A program made the position numbers and the translations under genes. From NCBI GenBank assembly GCA_035765045.1, contig DASTYI010000099.1, positions 1 to 64,000 of the forward strand: a stretch of DNA of 64,000 nucleotides, in the 5' to 3' direction. The stretch is from Iamia sp035765045 (GTDB taxonomy: Bacteria; Actinomycetota; Acidimicrobiia; Acidimicrobiales; Iamiaceae). Positions 33,932 through 41,207 of this stretch are shown one piece after another. The notes beneath the pieces were generated by a model. It was not told where the DNA came from. It made no database searches and saw nothing but the letters and a program-made list of their open reading frames with translations. Each line of letters begins with the position of its first letter. Position 1 is the stretch's first letter.

Positions 33932-34519
33932 TCAGGGGGCGGGACGGAGGGCGGTCCAGCCCGTGAGGGTGGCGACGCCGGTGGCGATGAGCCAGGCGTC
34001 GCCGGTGGTGAGGCCGAGGCGCTGGAGCAGGCCGACGTCGTCGACCACGGCGGTGGCGGCGAGGCAGGCGGCGACGACCGCCCCGGTGGCCACGCTGGCG
34101 GTGGCGGCCCGGCGGTGGCCGGCGGCGGCCAGCGGGCGGGCGGCGAGCAGCGGGGTCAACGCCAGGCTGACGTAGCCGGTGGTGGCCGTGACGGCGTGGG
34201 CGGCGTCGAGCGTGGCGGCGTGCTCCAGGGGGGTCAGGGCGACCCCGACGGTGGCGGCGCCGTTGACGGCGCTGGCGACCCACGCCGGCCCGGGGATCGC
34301 CCGGCGCAGCGCCACCGCCCCGGCGGCCGAGCCGGCGGCGTAGAGCAGGAAGCCGGTGGTCATCAGGTGGCGCTGGGGCGCCCCGGCGGCGGCCGTCCGG
34401 CTGATGGCGTCGCGCACCGGCTCGTAGCCCGGCGTCCGGGCCCCGGCCACCGCCCACGCGGCGATGAAGGCCAGCGGGCCGAGGACGAGCCCGAGTCCCG
34501 CCAGCCGCCGTCGTGCCAC
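33932..34519 (-). CDS. DUF998-like multi-pass membrane protein
   Basis: A 195-residue protein with about six hydrophobic segments. The N-terminus has the DUF998 pattern: a first membrane helix (LGLVLGPLAFIAAWAVAG), the loop GYEPVRDAISRTAAAGAPQR, then a second helix. Function of DUF998 proteins is unknown. It is divergent from the lipase gene across 43 nt. Confidence 0.82.
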   Translation of the reverse strand: MARRRLAGLGLVLGPLAFIAAWAVAGARTPGYEPVRDAISRTAAAGAPQRHLMTTGFLLYAAGSAAGAVALRRAIPGPAWVASAVNGAATVGVALTPLEHAATLDAAHAVTATTGYVSLALTPLLAARPLAAAGHRRAATASVATGAVVAACLAATAVVDDVGLLQRLGLTTGDAWLIATGVATLTGWTALRPAP

Positions 34520-34562
34520 GCCGGCGACCGTAGGCGAGAACGAGGGTGACGAGCGTCACCGC

Positions 34563-35339
34563 ATGGGTACACCCGGGCCCATGCTCGCCGCCCCCCGCCA
34601 CCGCCTCACCGCCCTCCTCGCCACCGTCGCGCTCGCCCTCGGGCTCGCCGCCCTGCCGTCCGCCCCGGCCGGCGCCGCCCCCAAGGACCCGGTCGTCATC
34701 GTGGCCGGGACCTTCTCCCCGGCCTGGGCCAACGACCCGCTCGCCGCCCGCCTCCGGGCCGACGGCCACCCGGTCCACATCTTCGAGCTGCCGACCCTCG
34801 GCACCCAGGACATCCGGCTCACCGCCCAGGCCCTCGGGACCTTCGTCGCCGGCGTCCGCTCCTCGTCCGGCGCCGCCAAGGTCGACCTGGTCGGCCACTC
34901 GCAGGGCGGCCTCGTCGCCCGGGCCTACGTGAAGTGGTACGGCGGGGCGAGCACGGTCGACAGCCTGATCACCCTCGGCACCCCCAACCGGGGCACCTAC
35001 GTCGCCAACCTGGCCAACGTCCTCGGCTTCGGCGACTGCCTGGCCGTCGTGGCCTGCGAGCAGATGCGCATCGGCTCGTCGTTCCTGGCCGACCTCAACG
35101 CCGGCGACGACACGATCGGCGCGGTCCGCTACACGACGATCCGCACGTGGCAGGACGAGCTGGTCCGCCCCGTCGACCAGGCCACCCTGTTCGACGGCGC
35201 CACCAACGTCCTCGTCCAGGACCCGTGCTTCGCCCGGGTGGTGGGCCACGTCGGGCTGATCCTCGACGGCACCGTCTACTCGGGCATCCGCACCGCCCTC
35301 GCCGGCGGGCCGGTGCGCCTGAGCTGCTTCGCCGTCTAG
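34563..35339 (+). CDS. Secreted lipase/esterase (Lipase_2, alpha/beta hydrolase)
   Basis: A 258-residue exported triacylglycerol lipase-like enzyme. The signal peptide spans about residues 1-40 (ending PAGAAP). The nucleophile elbow is GHSQGGLVAR, the FELPTLGTQDI loop follows the first strand, and the catalytic His is likely in FARVVGHVGLI, preceded by Asp in VQDP. Cysteine pairs (GDCLAVVACEQ, DPC, SC) suggest extracellular disulfides. The ATG at 34563 is chosen; an alternative in-frame ATG six codons later is possible. Confidence 0.88.
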   Translation: MGTPGPMLAAPRHRLTALLATVALALGLAALPSAPAGAAPKDPVVIVAGTFSPAWANDPLAARLRADGHPVHIFELPTLGTQDIRLTAQALGTFVAGVRSSSGAAKVDLVGHSQGGLVARAYVKWYGGASTVDSLITLGTPNRGTYVANLANVLGFGDCLAVVACEQMRIGSSFLADLNAGDDTIGAVRYTTIRTWQDELVRPVDQATLFDGATNVLVQDPCFARVVGHVGLILDGTVYSGIRTALAGGPVRLSCFAV

Positions 35340-35340
35340 C

Positions 35341-35366
35341 GAAAGATCCGGCCGGCGCCGGACATC
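35341..35366 (+). promoter_or_regulatory. Candidate ECF-type promoter 1 (GAAAG-n14-GGACATC)
   Basis: GAAAG (35341-35345) and GGACATC (35360-35366) are spaced 14 nt apart and end 8 nt before the sigma-factor GTG. The same pair recurs before the partner gene, which suggests autoregulation by this sigma factor. Inferred from the duplication only. Confidence 0.5.
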
Positions 35367-35374
35367 CTGGGGTC

Positions 35375-35932
35375 GTGGAGGAGGACGCCTTCGTCGCGCT
35401 GTACCGGGCCCACGGGCCCGACGTCTGGCGCTTCGCCCGCCGCCGGACGGCCACCGCGGCCGAGGCCGACGACGCCACCGCCGAGGTCTTCGCCACCGCC
35501 TGGCGCCGCCGCCACGACCTGCCCGACGAGGACGAGGCCCGGCTCTGGCTGCTCGGCACCACCCGCCGGGTCGTCGCCAACCAGCGCCGGTCGGAGCGAC
35601 GGCGCGACGGGCTCCACGACCGGCTGGTCGCCGTCGTGCCGCCGCCCGGACCGGCCGACCCCGCCGACCTGGTGGGCGACGCCGACCCGCTGTGGGCGGC
35701 GCTGGCCTCCCTCCCCGCCGACCAGCGCGACCTGCTGGTGATGCGGGCGTGGGACGGGCTCGCCGTGGCCGACATCGCCACCCTGCTCGGCTGCACCGCC
35801 AACGCCGCGTCGATCCGCCTGACGCGCGCCCGTGACGCACTCGACGCCGCCCTCGGGCGGAAAGGTCGGGCCCGCTCCCGGACATCTGCCGGTCGGGACC
35901 CCGACGGAGGAGGCTCCGATGACCGACCCTGA
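35375..35932 (+). CDS. ECF-type RNA polymerase sigma factor
   Basis: A 185-residue sigma-70 family group 4 factor. Region 2 spans about residues 4-75 (FVALYRAHGPDVWRFARRR...VFATAWRRRHDLP...RLWLLGTTRRVVANQRRSERRR) and region 4 about 105-160 (LPADQRDLLVMRAWDGLAVADIATLLGCTANAASIRLTRARDAL). The start is GTG at 35375. The end overlaps the next gene by 14 nt, placing the likely membrane regulator under the same control. GAAAG...GGACATC motifs before both genes are candidate self-recognised promoters. Confidence 0.93.
   Translation: MEEDAFVALYRAHGPDVWRFARRRTATAAEADDATAEVFATAWRRRHDLPDEDEARLWLLGTTRRVVANQRRSERRRDGLHDRLVAVVPPPGPADPADLVGDADPLWAALASLPADQRDLLVMRAWDGLAVADIATLLGCTANAASIRLTRARDALDAALGRKGRARSRTSAGRDPDGGGSDDRP
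35860..35886 (+). promoter_or_regulatory. Candidate ECF-type promoter 2 (GAAAG-n15-GGACATC)
   Basis: GAAAG (35860-35864) and GGACATC (35880-35886) lie inside the 3' end of the sigma gene, 32 nt before the partner ATG. They repeat the motif found before the sigma gene, with one extra spacer base. Confidence 0.45.
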
Positions 35933-36779
35933 TCCGCTGCTGGCCGCCCTGGCCCGCCTCGATCCGACGGCCGCCGACCCGCCCCCGACGCCGGGCTCCC
36001 CCCGAGACCACCAGATCCTGGAGCGAGCCATGACCGACACGACCACCGACGCCCCGACCGGCAGCCCATCGACCTCGTCCCGCCGGCCCCGGCGCCTCCT
36101 GGCCCTGGCCGGCACCGGCATCGCCGCCGCCGTGCTGGCCGTCGTGGCCGTCACCGTCGTCGGCACCCCGGGCGACCGGCCCGACCCCGTCGCCGCCCTC
36201 ACCGAGGCCGCCACCACCACCGGCGCCGTCGACCGCCTCCGGGTCCACGCCACCTACGTCGACGAGGGCGGCACCCGCACCCTCGACGCCGACGTGGACG
36301 GTCGCAGCTACCACATCCGCTCGCGGGGCGAACCCGGGCACGAGGACGGAAGCCACGAGGAGTGGACGATCACCATCGGCGACCAGCAGTGGTCCGACGA
36401 GGACCCCGAGCCGATCACCGTGGCCGACGACGAGCGCAACGCCCCCTTCCCCGAGGCGTCCGAGGCCGTGATCGAGGCCGCCCTGCGAGGCGCCGAGGTC
36501 ACCGACGAGGGCACCGAGGAGGTCCGCGGCGTCGAGGCCACCCACTACCGCATCGACCTCGGGCCCTCGGGCACCGCCGCCCTCGCGGCCCTGGCGCCCA
36601 ACCTGGTCGCCATGTTCGAGCTCGAGCACCCCGAGCGGGTGACGTCGCTCGACGTGTGGGTCGCCGACGACCTGATCCGCCGGATCAGCCACACCTTCGC
36701 CGAGGACGGGGCCACCGGCTCGGCGACGCTCGACTACTACGACATCGGCGCCGACATCACCGTCGAGCCCCCGTCCTGA
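35919..36779 (+). CDS. Membrane protein, probable sigma-factor partner with extracytoplasmic domain
   Basis: A 286-residue protein: a 55-residue cytoplasmic part starting MTDPDPLLAALARLDPTAA, one membrane helix (about 58-80, RLLALAGTGIAAAVLAVVAVTVVG), and an extracytoplasmic domain of about 200 residues with a lipoprotein-carrier-like pattern (VDGRSYHIRSRG...VRGVEATHYRIDL...VTSLDVWVADDLIRRI). This topology directly behind an ECF sigma gene fits an anti-sigma/sensor partner, although no zinc-binding anti-sigma HxxxCxxC is present. GGAGGAGG precedes the ATG. Confidence 0.82.
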   Translation: MTDPDPLLAALARLDPTAADPPPTPGSPRDHQILERAMTDTTTDAPTGSPSTSSRRPRRLLALAGTGIAAAVLAVVAVTVVGTPGDRPDPVAALTEAATTTGAVDRLRVHATYVDEGGTRTLDADVDGRSYHIRSRGEPGHEDGSHEEWTITIGDQQWSDEDPEPITVADDERNAPFPEASEAVIEAALRGAEVTDEGTEEVRGVEATHYRIDLGPSGTAALAALAPNLVAMFELEHPERVTSLDVWVADDLIRRISHTFAEDGATGSATLDYYDIGADITVEPPS

Positions 36780-36780
36780 C

Positions 36781-37764
36781 TCAGCCCCGACAGAAGGCGG
36801 CCGTGATCTTGGCGAAGGTCACGGCCGCCTCCCACGGGACGAAGTGGCCGCTGGCGGGGACGATCAGTGGGCCGGTGCAGTCGAGGCAGGCGGCCGCCAT
36901 CTTCTGCGGGAACGAGGGCAGCACGACGTGGTCCTCGGGGCCGTAGAGCACGAGGCTGGGCACCGGGGTCTGCTCGAACATGCGGGGCGTGTCCTCCATC
37001 GCCCGGCGCCCGGCGCTGTGCTCGTAGACGGCCCACGAGGCGCGCAGCCGCTCGGCGTCGGCGAAGGGCTCGGTGTGGAAGGCGACCTCCTCGGCGGTGA
37101 AGGCGTCGGGCGTGCCCCAGAGCCGGTGGCCGTACATCGGAGCCACCCAGGCCCGGCGGCGCTCGGGGGTGTCCAGCTCGGCCAGGAGGGCGTCGGGCTC
37201 CGTGGCCTGGCGAAAGAAGTAGTCGGTCGTCGCGGAGCGACGGCCCCTAGGGCGGTGGGTGGGGTCGGAGGACGTGTAGTCCGACTGGGCCCGGCGTCCC
37301 CGCAGGTCGTCGGGTGCGAGCCCGGCCGCGGCGTAGACGTCGTCCAGCAGCGGGGTGACCGTGTTGAAGACGACCTGGTGGGTGACGAAGCCGGGGAACC
37401 GGAGGCCGAGGTCGTAGAGCACCACGCCGCCGACGTCGCCGCCGGCCACGGTCGTCGTGTCGTGCCCGAGCACGTCGTGGACGAGGGCGTGGAGGTCGAG
37501 GCTGTAGGCGGCGATGTCGTAGAACCCGTCGGCGGCGAGGCCCGAGTCGCCGTAGCCCCGGAGGTCGGGGACGATCACCTCGTAGCCGGCCTCGGCCAGC
37601 GGCTCGATCACCCGCCACCAGATCCGCTTGGTCTCGGGGTAGCCGTGGACGAGCAGCAGCGGCCGCCCGCCGACCCCCTCCCGCACGAAGGCCAGCTCGA
37701 CCTTCCCCCGCACCTCGGCGTGGTGGACCGTGAACCGCCCCGGATCCGTGTCAGCGCTGCCCAT
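36781..37764 (-). CDS. Epoxide hydrolase-like alpha/beta hydrolase
   Basis: A 327-residue enzyme. The oxyanion motif HGYPETKRIWW and a nucleophile elbow with Asp (AGGDVGG) put it with epoxide hydrolases and haloalkane dehalogenases, not serine esterases. Later elements are YGPEDHVV (acid) and SGHFVPWE (catalytic His). Its cap contains RQATEPDALLAEL. The start is ATG at 37764 with CAGACT 8 nt upstream, a leaderless pattern repeated at several genes here. Substrate unknown. Confidence 0.88.
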   Translation of the reverse strand: MGSADTDPGRFTVHHAEVRGKVELAFVREGVGGRPLLLVHGYPETKRIWWRVIEPLAEAGYEVIVPDLRGYGDSGLAADGFYDIAAYSLDLHALVHDVLGHDTTTVAGGDVGGVVLYDLGLRFPGFVTHQVVFNTVTPLLDDVYAAAGLAPDDLRGRRAQSDYTSSDPTHRPRGRRSATTDYFFRQATEPDALLAELDTPERRRAWVAPMYGHRLWGTPDAFTAEEVAFHTEPFADAERLRASWAVYEHSAGRRAMEDTPRMFEQTPVPSLVLYGPEDHVVLPSFPQKMAAACLDCTGPLIVPASGHFVPWEAAVTFAKITAAFCRG

Positions 37765-37851
37765 GGCGCCGCAGTCTGTCCCCCACCCGCTCCCCCCGCC
37801 CGCCCTGGCCCGCCCTGCCCGCCCCCGCCCCCGCCCCCGGCCGGCCCCGGC

Positions 37852-37951
37852 CCGTTCTGAGGCGCAGCCGTTCTGAGGCGCAGCCGTTCTGAGGCGCAGC
37901 CGTTCTGAGGCGCACGGGGATCGGCGCCAGCGCCGCCACGCCTCAGAACGG
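37852..37951. repeat. Family B repeat array, left: four 16-bp units plus hairpin
   Basis: Four head-to-tail copies of CCGTTCTGAGGCGCAG start at 37852, 37868, 37884 and 37900 (the last ends in C). The last copy pairs with CGCCTCAGAACGG (37939-37951), making a 13-bp stem over a loop that itself contains GGCGCCAGCGCC. The array lies 43 nt upstream of the second AbiEi/DUF559 gene. Confidence 0.92.
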
Positions 37952-37993
37952 GGTGGGCGCTTCGCTGTCACACCCCCTCGGTAGAACGCCGGC

Positions 37994-38950
37994 ATGGACC
38001 CGCACATCGAACGGGCCATCGCCGAGCGGGCCCGAAGACAGCTCGGCCACATCACCCGTCACCAAGCCCGTGCCGCCGGCGCCAGCCCGACGGCGATCCG
38101 GCGCCGCATCGACGAGGGCCTCTGGCTCCCCACCGGAGACCACACCCTCCGGCTCGCCTCCGCGCCGCCGAGCCCCGAGGGTGCGGTGGCTGCCGCGTGC
38201 CTCGACCTCCGGGGCGTCGCCTCGCACCGCACCGCCGGGTGGCTCCATGGGCTGCTCCCCCCGCCCGGCATCATCGACGTGACCGTCCCCAAGGGCCGAT
38301 CGACCACGATGACCGCACGGCGGCGGGGGCTGTGCATCCACACGTCGACCAACCTGCCGGCCGACGACGTCACGGTCGTGGACGGGATCCCCGTCACCAG
38401 CGTGGCCCGGTCGCTGATGGGGTTGGCCGCCCTCGACGAGACCGAGGTGCCCCACGAGCAGCTGGTCGACGTGGTCGAGGCCGCCGTGCAGCGGGGCATG
38501 GCGTCGGATCGGTGGCTCTGGTGGTTGCTGGAGCAGCGCCGGTGCCGGGGCCGCAACGGCGTCATCCGTTTCGAGGACGTCCTGGCCGAGCGGGCCCGGC
38601 TCGGCCCGACGGAGAGCTGGCTCGAGCGGGCGGTGCTGCGGATCATCGACGACGCCGGCCTGCCGCGGCCCGTCGTCCAGCGCCGCATCCGCCGTCGGGG
38701 CCGGTTCGTCGCCCGGGTCGACCTGGCCTACGACCCGGGGCTGATCCTCGTCGAGGCCCTCGGCTACCGGTACCACGCCACCCGGGAGCAGCAGAGCCGG
38801 GACGCGGCGCGGGCCAGCGAGCTCCAGCTGATGGGCTGGGACGTCCACCAGGTCACCTACGACCAGGTGGTGCGGACACCGCAGTGGGTCGCCCACGTGG
38901 TCCGCACCGCGCTCGCCAACGCCGGCATCATCGCCGCCCCGGCCGCCTGA
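37994..38950 (+). CDS. AbiEi-like wHTH + DUF559 protein, copy 2
   Basis: A 318-residue paralogue of the protein at 24260-25210. The N-terminal winged helix reads LGHITRHQARAAGASPTAIRRRIDEG-LW, with VASHRTAGWLHG after it. The central motif TVVDGIPVTSVARSLMGLA is characteristic of the AbiEi-linked family. The C-terminal DUF559 fold shows ARVDLAYD (Asp), ILVEALGYRYH (Glu, with Leu at the ExK Lys position) and a GWDVHQVTYDQV ending. TAGAAC lies 7 nt before the ATG. Repeats of family B lie on both sides. Function unknown; nuclease activity would need to cope with the missing Lys. Confidence 0.88.
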   Translation: MDPHIERAIAERARRQLGHITRHQARAAGASPTAIRRRIDEGLWLPTGDHTLRLASAPPSPEGAVAAACLDLRGVASHRTAGWLHGLLPPPGIIDVTVPKGRSTTMTARRRGLCIHTSTNLPADDVTVVDGIPVTSVARSLMGLAALDETEVPHEQLVDVVEAAVQRGMASDRWLWWLLEQRRCRGRNGVIRFEDVLAERARLGPTESWLERAVLRIIDDAGLPRPVVQRRIRRRGRFVARVDLAYDPGLILVEALGYRYHATREQQSRDAARASELQLMGWDVHQVTYDQVVRTPQWVAHVVRTALANAGIIAAPAA

Positions 38951-38965
38951 CCCCCGAGGGCTCGC

Positions 38966-39089
38966 TTCCGAGGCGCACCGGTCGTTCCGGCGACCCCCCT
39001 GCGCCTCAGAACCGGGTGGGTCCGTTCTGAGGCGGACGAGGTTCGCCGACGAACGCTGTGCGCCTCAGAACGGCTGCGCCTCAGAACGG
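38966..39089. repeat. Family B repeat array, right (mirror orientation)
   Basis: Contains TTCCGAGGCGCA (38966), GCGCCTCAGAACC (39001-39013), TCCGTTCTGAGGCG (39021-39034), CGCCTCAGAACGG (39061-39073) and the tandem unit CTGCGCCTCAGAACGG (39074-39089). It is the mirror image of the left array with fewer and more diverged units. It ends 31 nt before the stop of the leftward glycosidase gene and may also terminate transcription. Confidence 0.88.
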
Positions 39090-39120
39090 GGCAGGGGCAC
39101 CGCAGGACGGGGTGGGCGTC

Positions 39121-41163
39121 TCAGGGTGGGGTGGTCTCGACGACGAAGCGGAAGCGGGCGCGGCCCTCGGACCACATGGGGAAGTTGGTGCCCCAGAGGT
39201 TGTCGTGGAGGCAGACCCACACGCCCTCGGCCGGGACCGGCTGGTCGCGGGTGAAGCGGAGGAGGCGGGGGCGGTCGCCGGGAGCCGACGCGAGGGCCAC
39301 GAGCGGGGCGTCGAGGGTGCGGAGGGCGACGGCGCCGTCGGGGCCGGGCCAGCGGACGCCCTCGCCGACGGCGTGGAGCTGGCGGTTGCCCCCGGGGACG
39401 ACGTCGAGCGGGGAGACGTCCTGGCCCAGCTTGTCGAGCACCAGGGCGTCGGGGTCGGCGACGACGGGCCGGAAGGCGAGCCACGTCGCCTCGGGCAGCC
39501 GGTTGGCCGGCTTGGCGTCCCACCGCAGCTCCAGGCCGAGCCGAGCCGGGCCGGTGGCCGGGCTGACATCGGTGACGTGCAGCTCGACCCGGGCCGGCGC
39601 CCCCGAGCGGGTCGTCGCCTCCTCGGGCAGCGTCAGCCCGACGACGAGCGAGGACGGGTCGGGCCGCCCCGACAGGGTCTCGCCCCGGTGGACGGCGACG
39701 GCCGCCGGCTCCCACCAGGCCGAGGTGGCCCCGGCGGCGTCGATCCCGGGCTTGAGGTTGTCCTCGACGGCCCACCACTCGTCCTCGGGCGTGCTGCGCA
39801 CGTAGGTGTCCCAGCGGTCCCGGTAGTCGGCCTCGGAGAAGGCCTGGTGCCCGAGGAGCCCGAGCGGGTGGTCGGCGTCGGCCAGGACTCGGCCGTCGAC
39901 GGTGTCGACCAGGTGGGTGATCGCCCCGGTCGCCGGGTCGACGCCGACCTCCCACTCCCCCACCGGCACGACCGTCCCGGGTGCGACCGGCGCCCCGGGC
40001 AGACGCGGCGGCAGCGGGTCGTCGAGCACCCGCAGCGTCGCCTCGGCCGCCTGGCGCAGCCCGTCGCTGGCGATGGCGGCCACGGCGGCGTCGACGTAGG
40101 CCCGCTGCTCGGCCCACGACGCCTCGTAGGCCCGTCCCGCCGCCGAGGCCCGGAGCGACGGCAGCGTCGACCGGCCCCAGCGGGTGCGATCGGGCAGGTG
40201 TGTCTTCTCGTCGAGGCCCCAGGTGTGCTCGGCCACCAGCAGCAGGTGCTCGTGGAAGCCCCGCAGCCGGGAGTCGTCGGGCGCCACCATGCCCTCGGCG
40301 GCCCACGCCCGGCGGAGCCGCAGCAGCTCGCGGTACCGGGCGACCTTGCCGGGGTCGGAGCCCACGCCGTGGATCCACGTGTCGCCGATCTCGGACGTCA
40401 CCACCGGCAGGTCGGCGGCGATCGGCCGCAGCGCCTCGGCGAAGGCGTCGAGGGTCGAGCCGACGACCGTGGCCCCCGGCACCCGGTCCCGCAGGGCGGC
40501 GAAGGACGCCACGACGTCGTCGGGGCCCGGCGGGCCGAGGTTGTCGCCGGTGTGGGCGAAGGCCAGGGCGGCGGGGCTGCCGGGCACGACGGTGAGGTCG
40601 CCGTACCCGCCGGCCTGGTACACGACGGTCACCTCGGCGCCGTCGGGCGACCGCCAGCGGAACACCGGGGGCACGTCGGGCACGGTCGCCACCGGGTTGA
40701 CGCCGACGTGGAGCAGCTCGACGCCGGCGCTCGCCAGCAGGGGCACGAGGCCGCGGGTGTGGCCGGGGACGTCGGTCAGCTTGGCCGCGATCGTGCGCCG
40801 GCCGAAGCGGTGGTCGAGCCGGGCGGCGATCTCCAGCCCGGCCTCGACCAGCCCGACGTCGGCCAGCTCGGTGTGGGTCGTGAACGGGAGGGCGTGCCAG
40901 GCCAGGTCGCCGGCGGCGATCGCCTCCTCGGCGGCGCGGCGACCGGCGGCGTCGGTCCGCTCGAGGAAGGTGTGGACGAGCCACGAGCCGGTCGTCCAGA
41001 CGAAGCGCTCGGGCCCGCCCCGCGCCCGCAGCGTGGCCGCCAGGGCCAGGGCGGCGGGGATGTACCGATCGACGTAGGTCGCCACCACGTCGGCGGCGGG
41101 GGCGGTGAAGCCGATGTCGAGGTGGGTCTTGGCCACCAGGTGCACCGTCTCGACGTCGCTCAC
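39121..41163 (-). CDS. DUF5054-type glycoside hydrolase (GH38-like)
   Basis: A 680-residue protein related to alpha-mannosidase-type glycosidases of the DUF5054 group. It opens with VHLVAKTHLDIGFT, the GH38-like His-x-Asp metal/catalytic motif, followed by WTTGSWLVHTFLERTD, DVPGHTRGLVPLLASAGV and a late HEHLLLVAEHTWGLDEKTH. No signal peptide is seen. The start is GTG at 41163; a GTG/ATG-rich extension to 41202 would nearly touch the divergent gene. Substrate not known. Its pairing with an alpha-galactosidase suggests a shared oligosaccharide. Confidence 0.85.
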   Translation of the reverse strand: MSDVETVHLVAKTHLDIGFTAPAADVVATYVDRYIPAALALAATLRARGGPERFVWTTGSWLVHTFLERTDAAGRRAAEEAIAAGDLAWHALPFTTHTELADVGLVEAGLEIAARLDHRFGRRTIAAKLTDVPGHTRGLVPLLASAGVELLHVGVNPVATVPDVPPVFRWRSPDGAEVTVVYQAGGYGDLTVVPGSPAALAFAHTGDNLGPPGPDDVVASFAALRDRVPGATVVGSTLDAFAEALRPIAADLPVVTSEIGDTWIHGVGSDPGKVARYRELLRLRRAWAAEGMVAPDDSRLRGFHEHLLLVAEHTWGLDEKTHLPDRTRWGRSTLPSLRASAAGRAYEASWAEQRAYVDAAVAAIASDGLRQAAEATLRVLDDPLPPRLPGAPVAPGTVVPVGEWEVGVDPATGAITHLVDTVDGRVLADADHPLGLLGHQAFSEADYRDRWDTYVRSTPEDEWWAVEDNLKPGIDAAGATSAWWEPAAVAVHRGETLSGRPDPSSLVVGLTLPEEATTRSGAPARVELHVTDVSPATGPARLGLELRWDAKPANRLPEATWLAFRPVVADPDALVLDKLGQDVSPLDVVPGGNRQLHAVGEGVRWPGPDGAVALRTLDAPLVALASAPGDRPRLLRFTRDQPVPAEGVWVCLHDNLWGTNFPMWSEGRARFRFVVETTPP

Positions 41164-41207
41164 GGGGTCGAGCCTGGCACGGCCGGCCAGGGGTAGCGTC
41201 ACCGTGG

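Larger units (their letters stand above)
37852..39089. mobile_element. Palindrome-bracketed AbiEi/DUF559 unit (putative element, family B)
   Basis: A 1238-bp unit. Family B repeats flank one AbiEi/DUF559 gene, with tandem extra half-sites on the outer side of both ends, in mirror orientation. Its plan equals the family A unit although the repeat sequence is unrelated. No transposase is present. Element status is inferred. Confidence 0.45.

Noticed and set aside
37852..37915. Four 16-bp direct repeats as a CRISPR or plasmid iteron array
   Set aside because: Units are contiguous with no spacers, and no replication or cas gene is nearby. The mirrored copies downstream fit a flanking-repeat element better.
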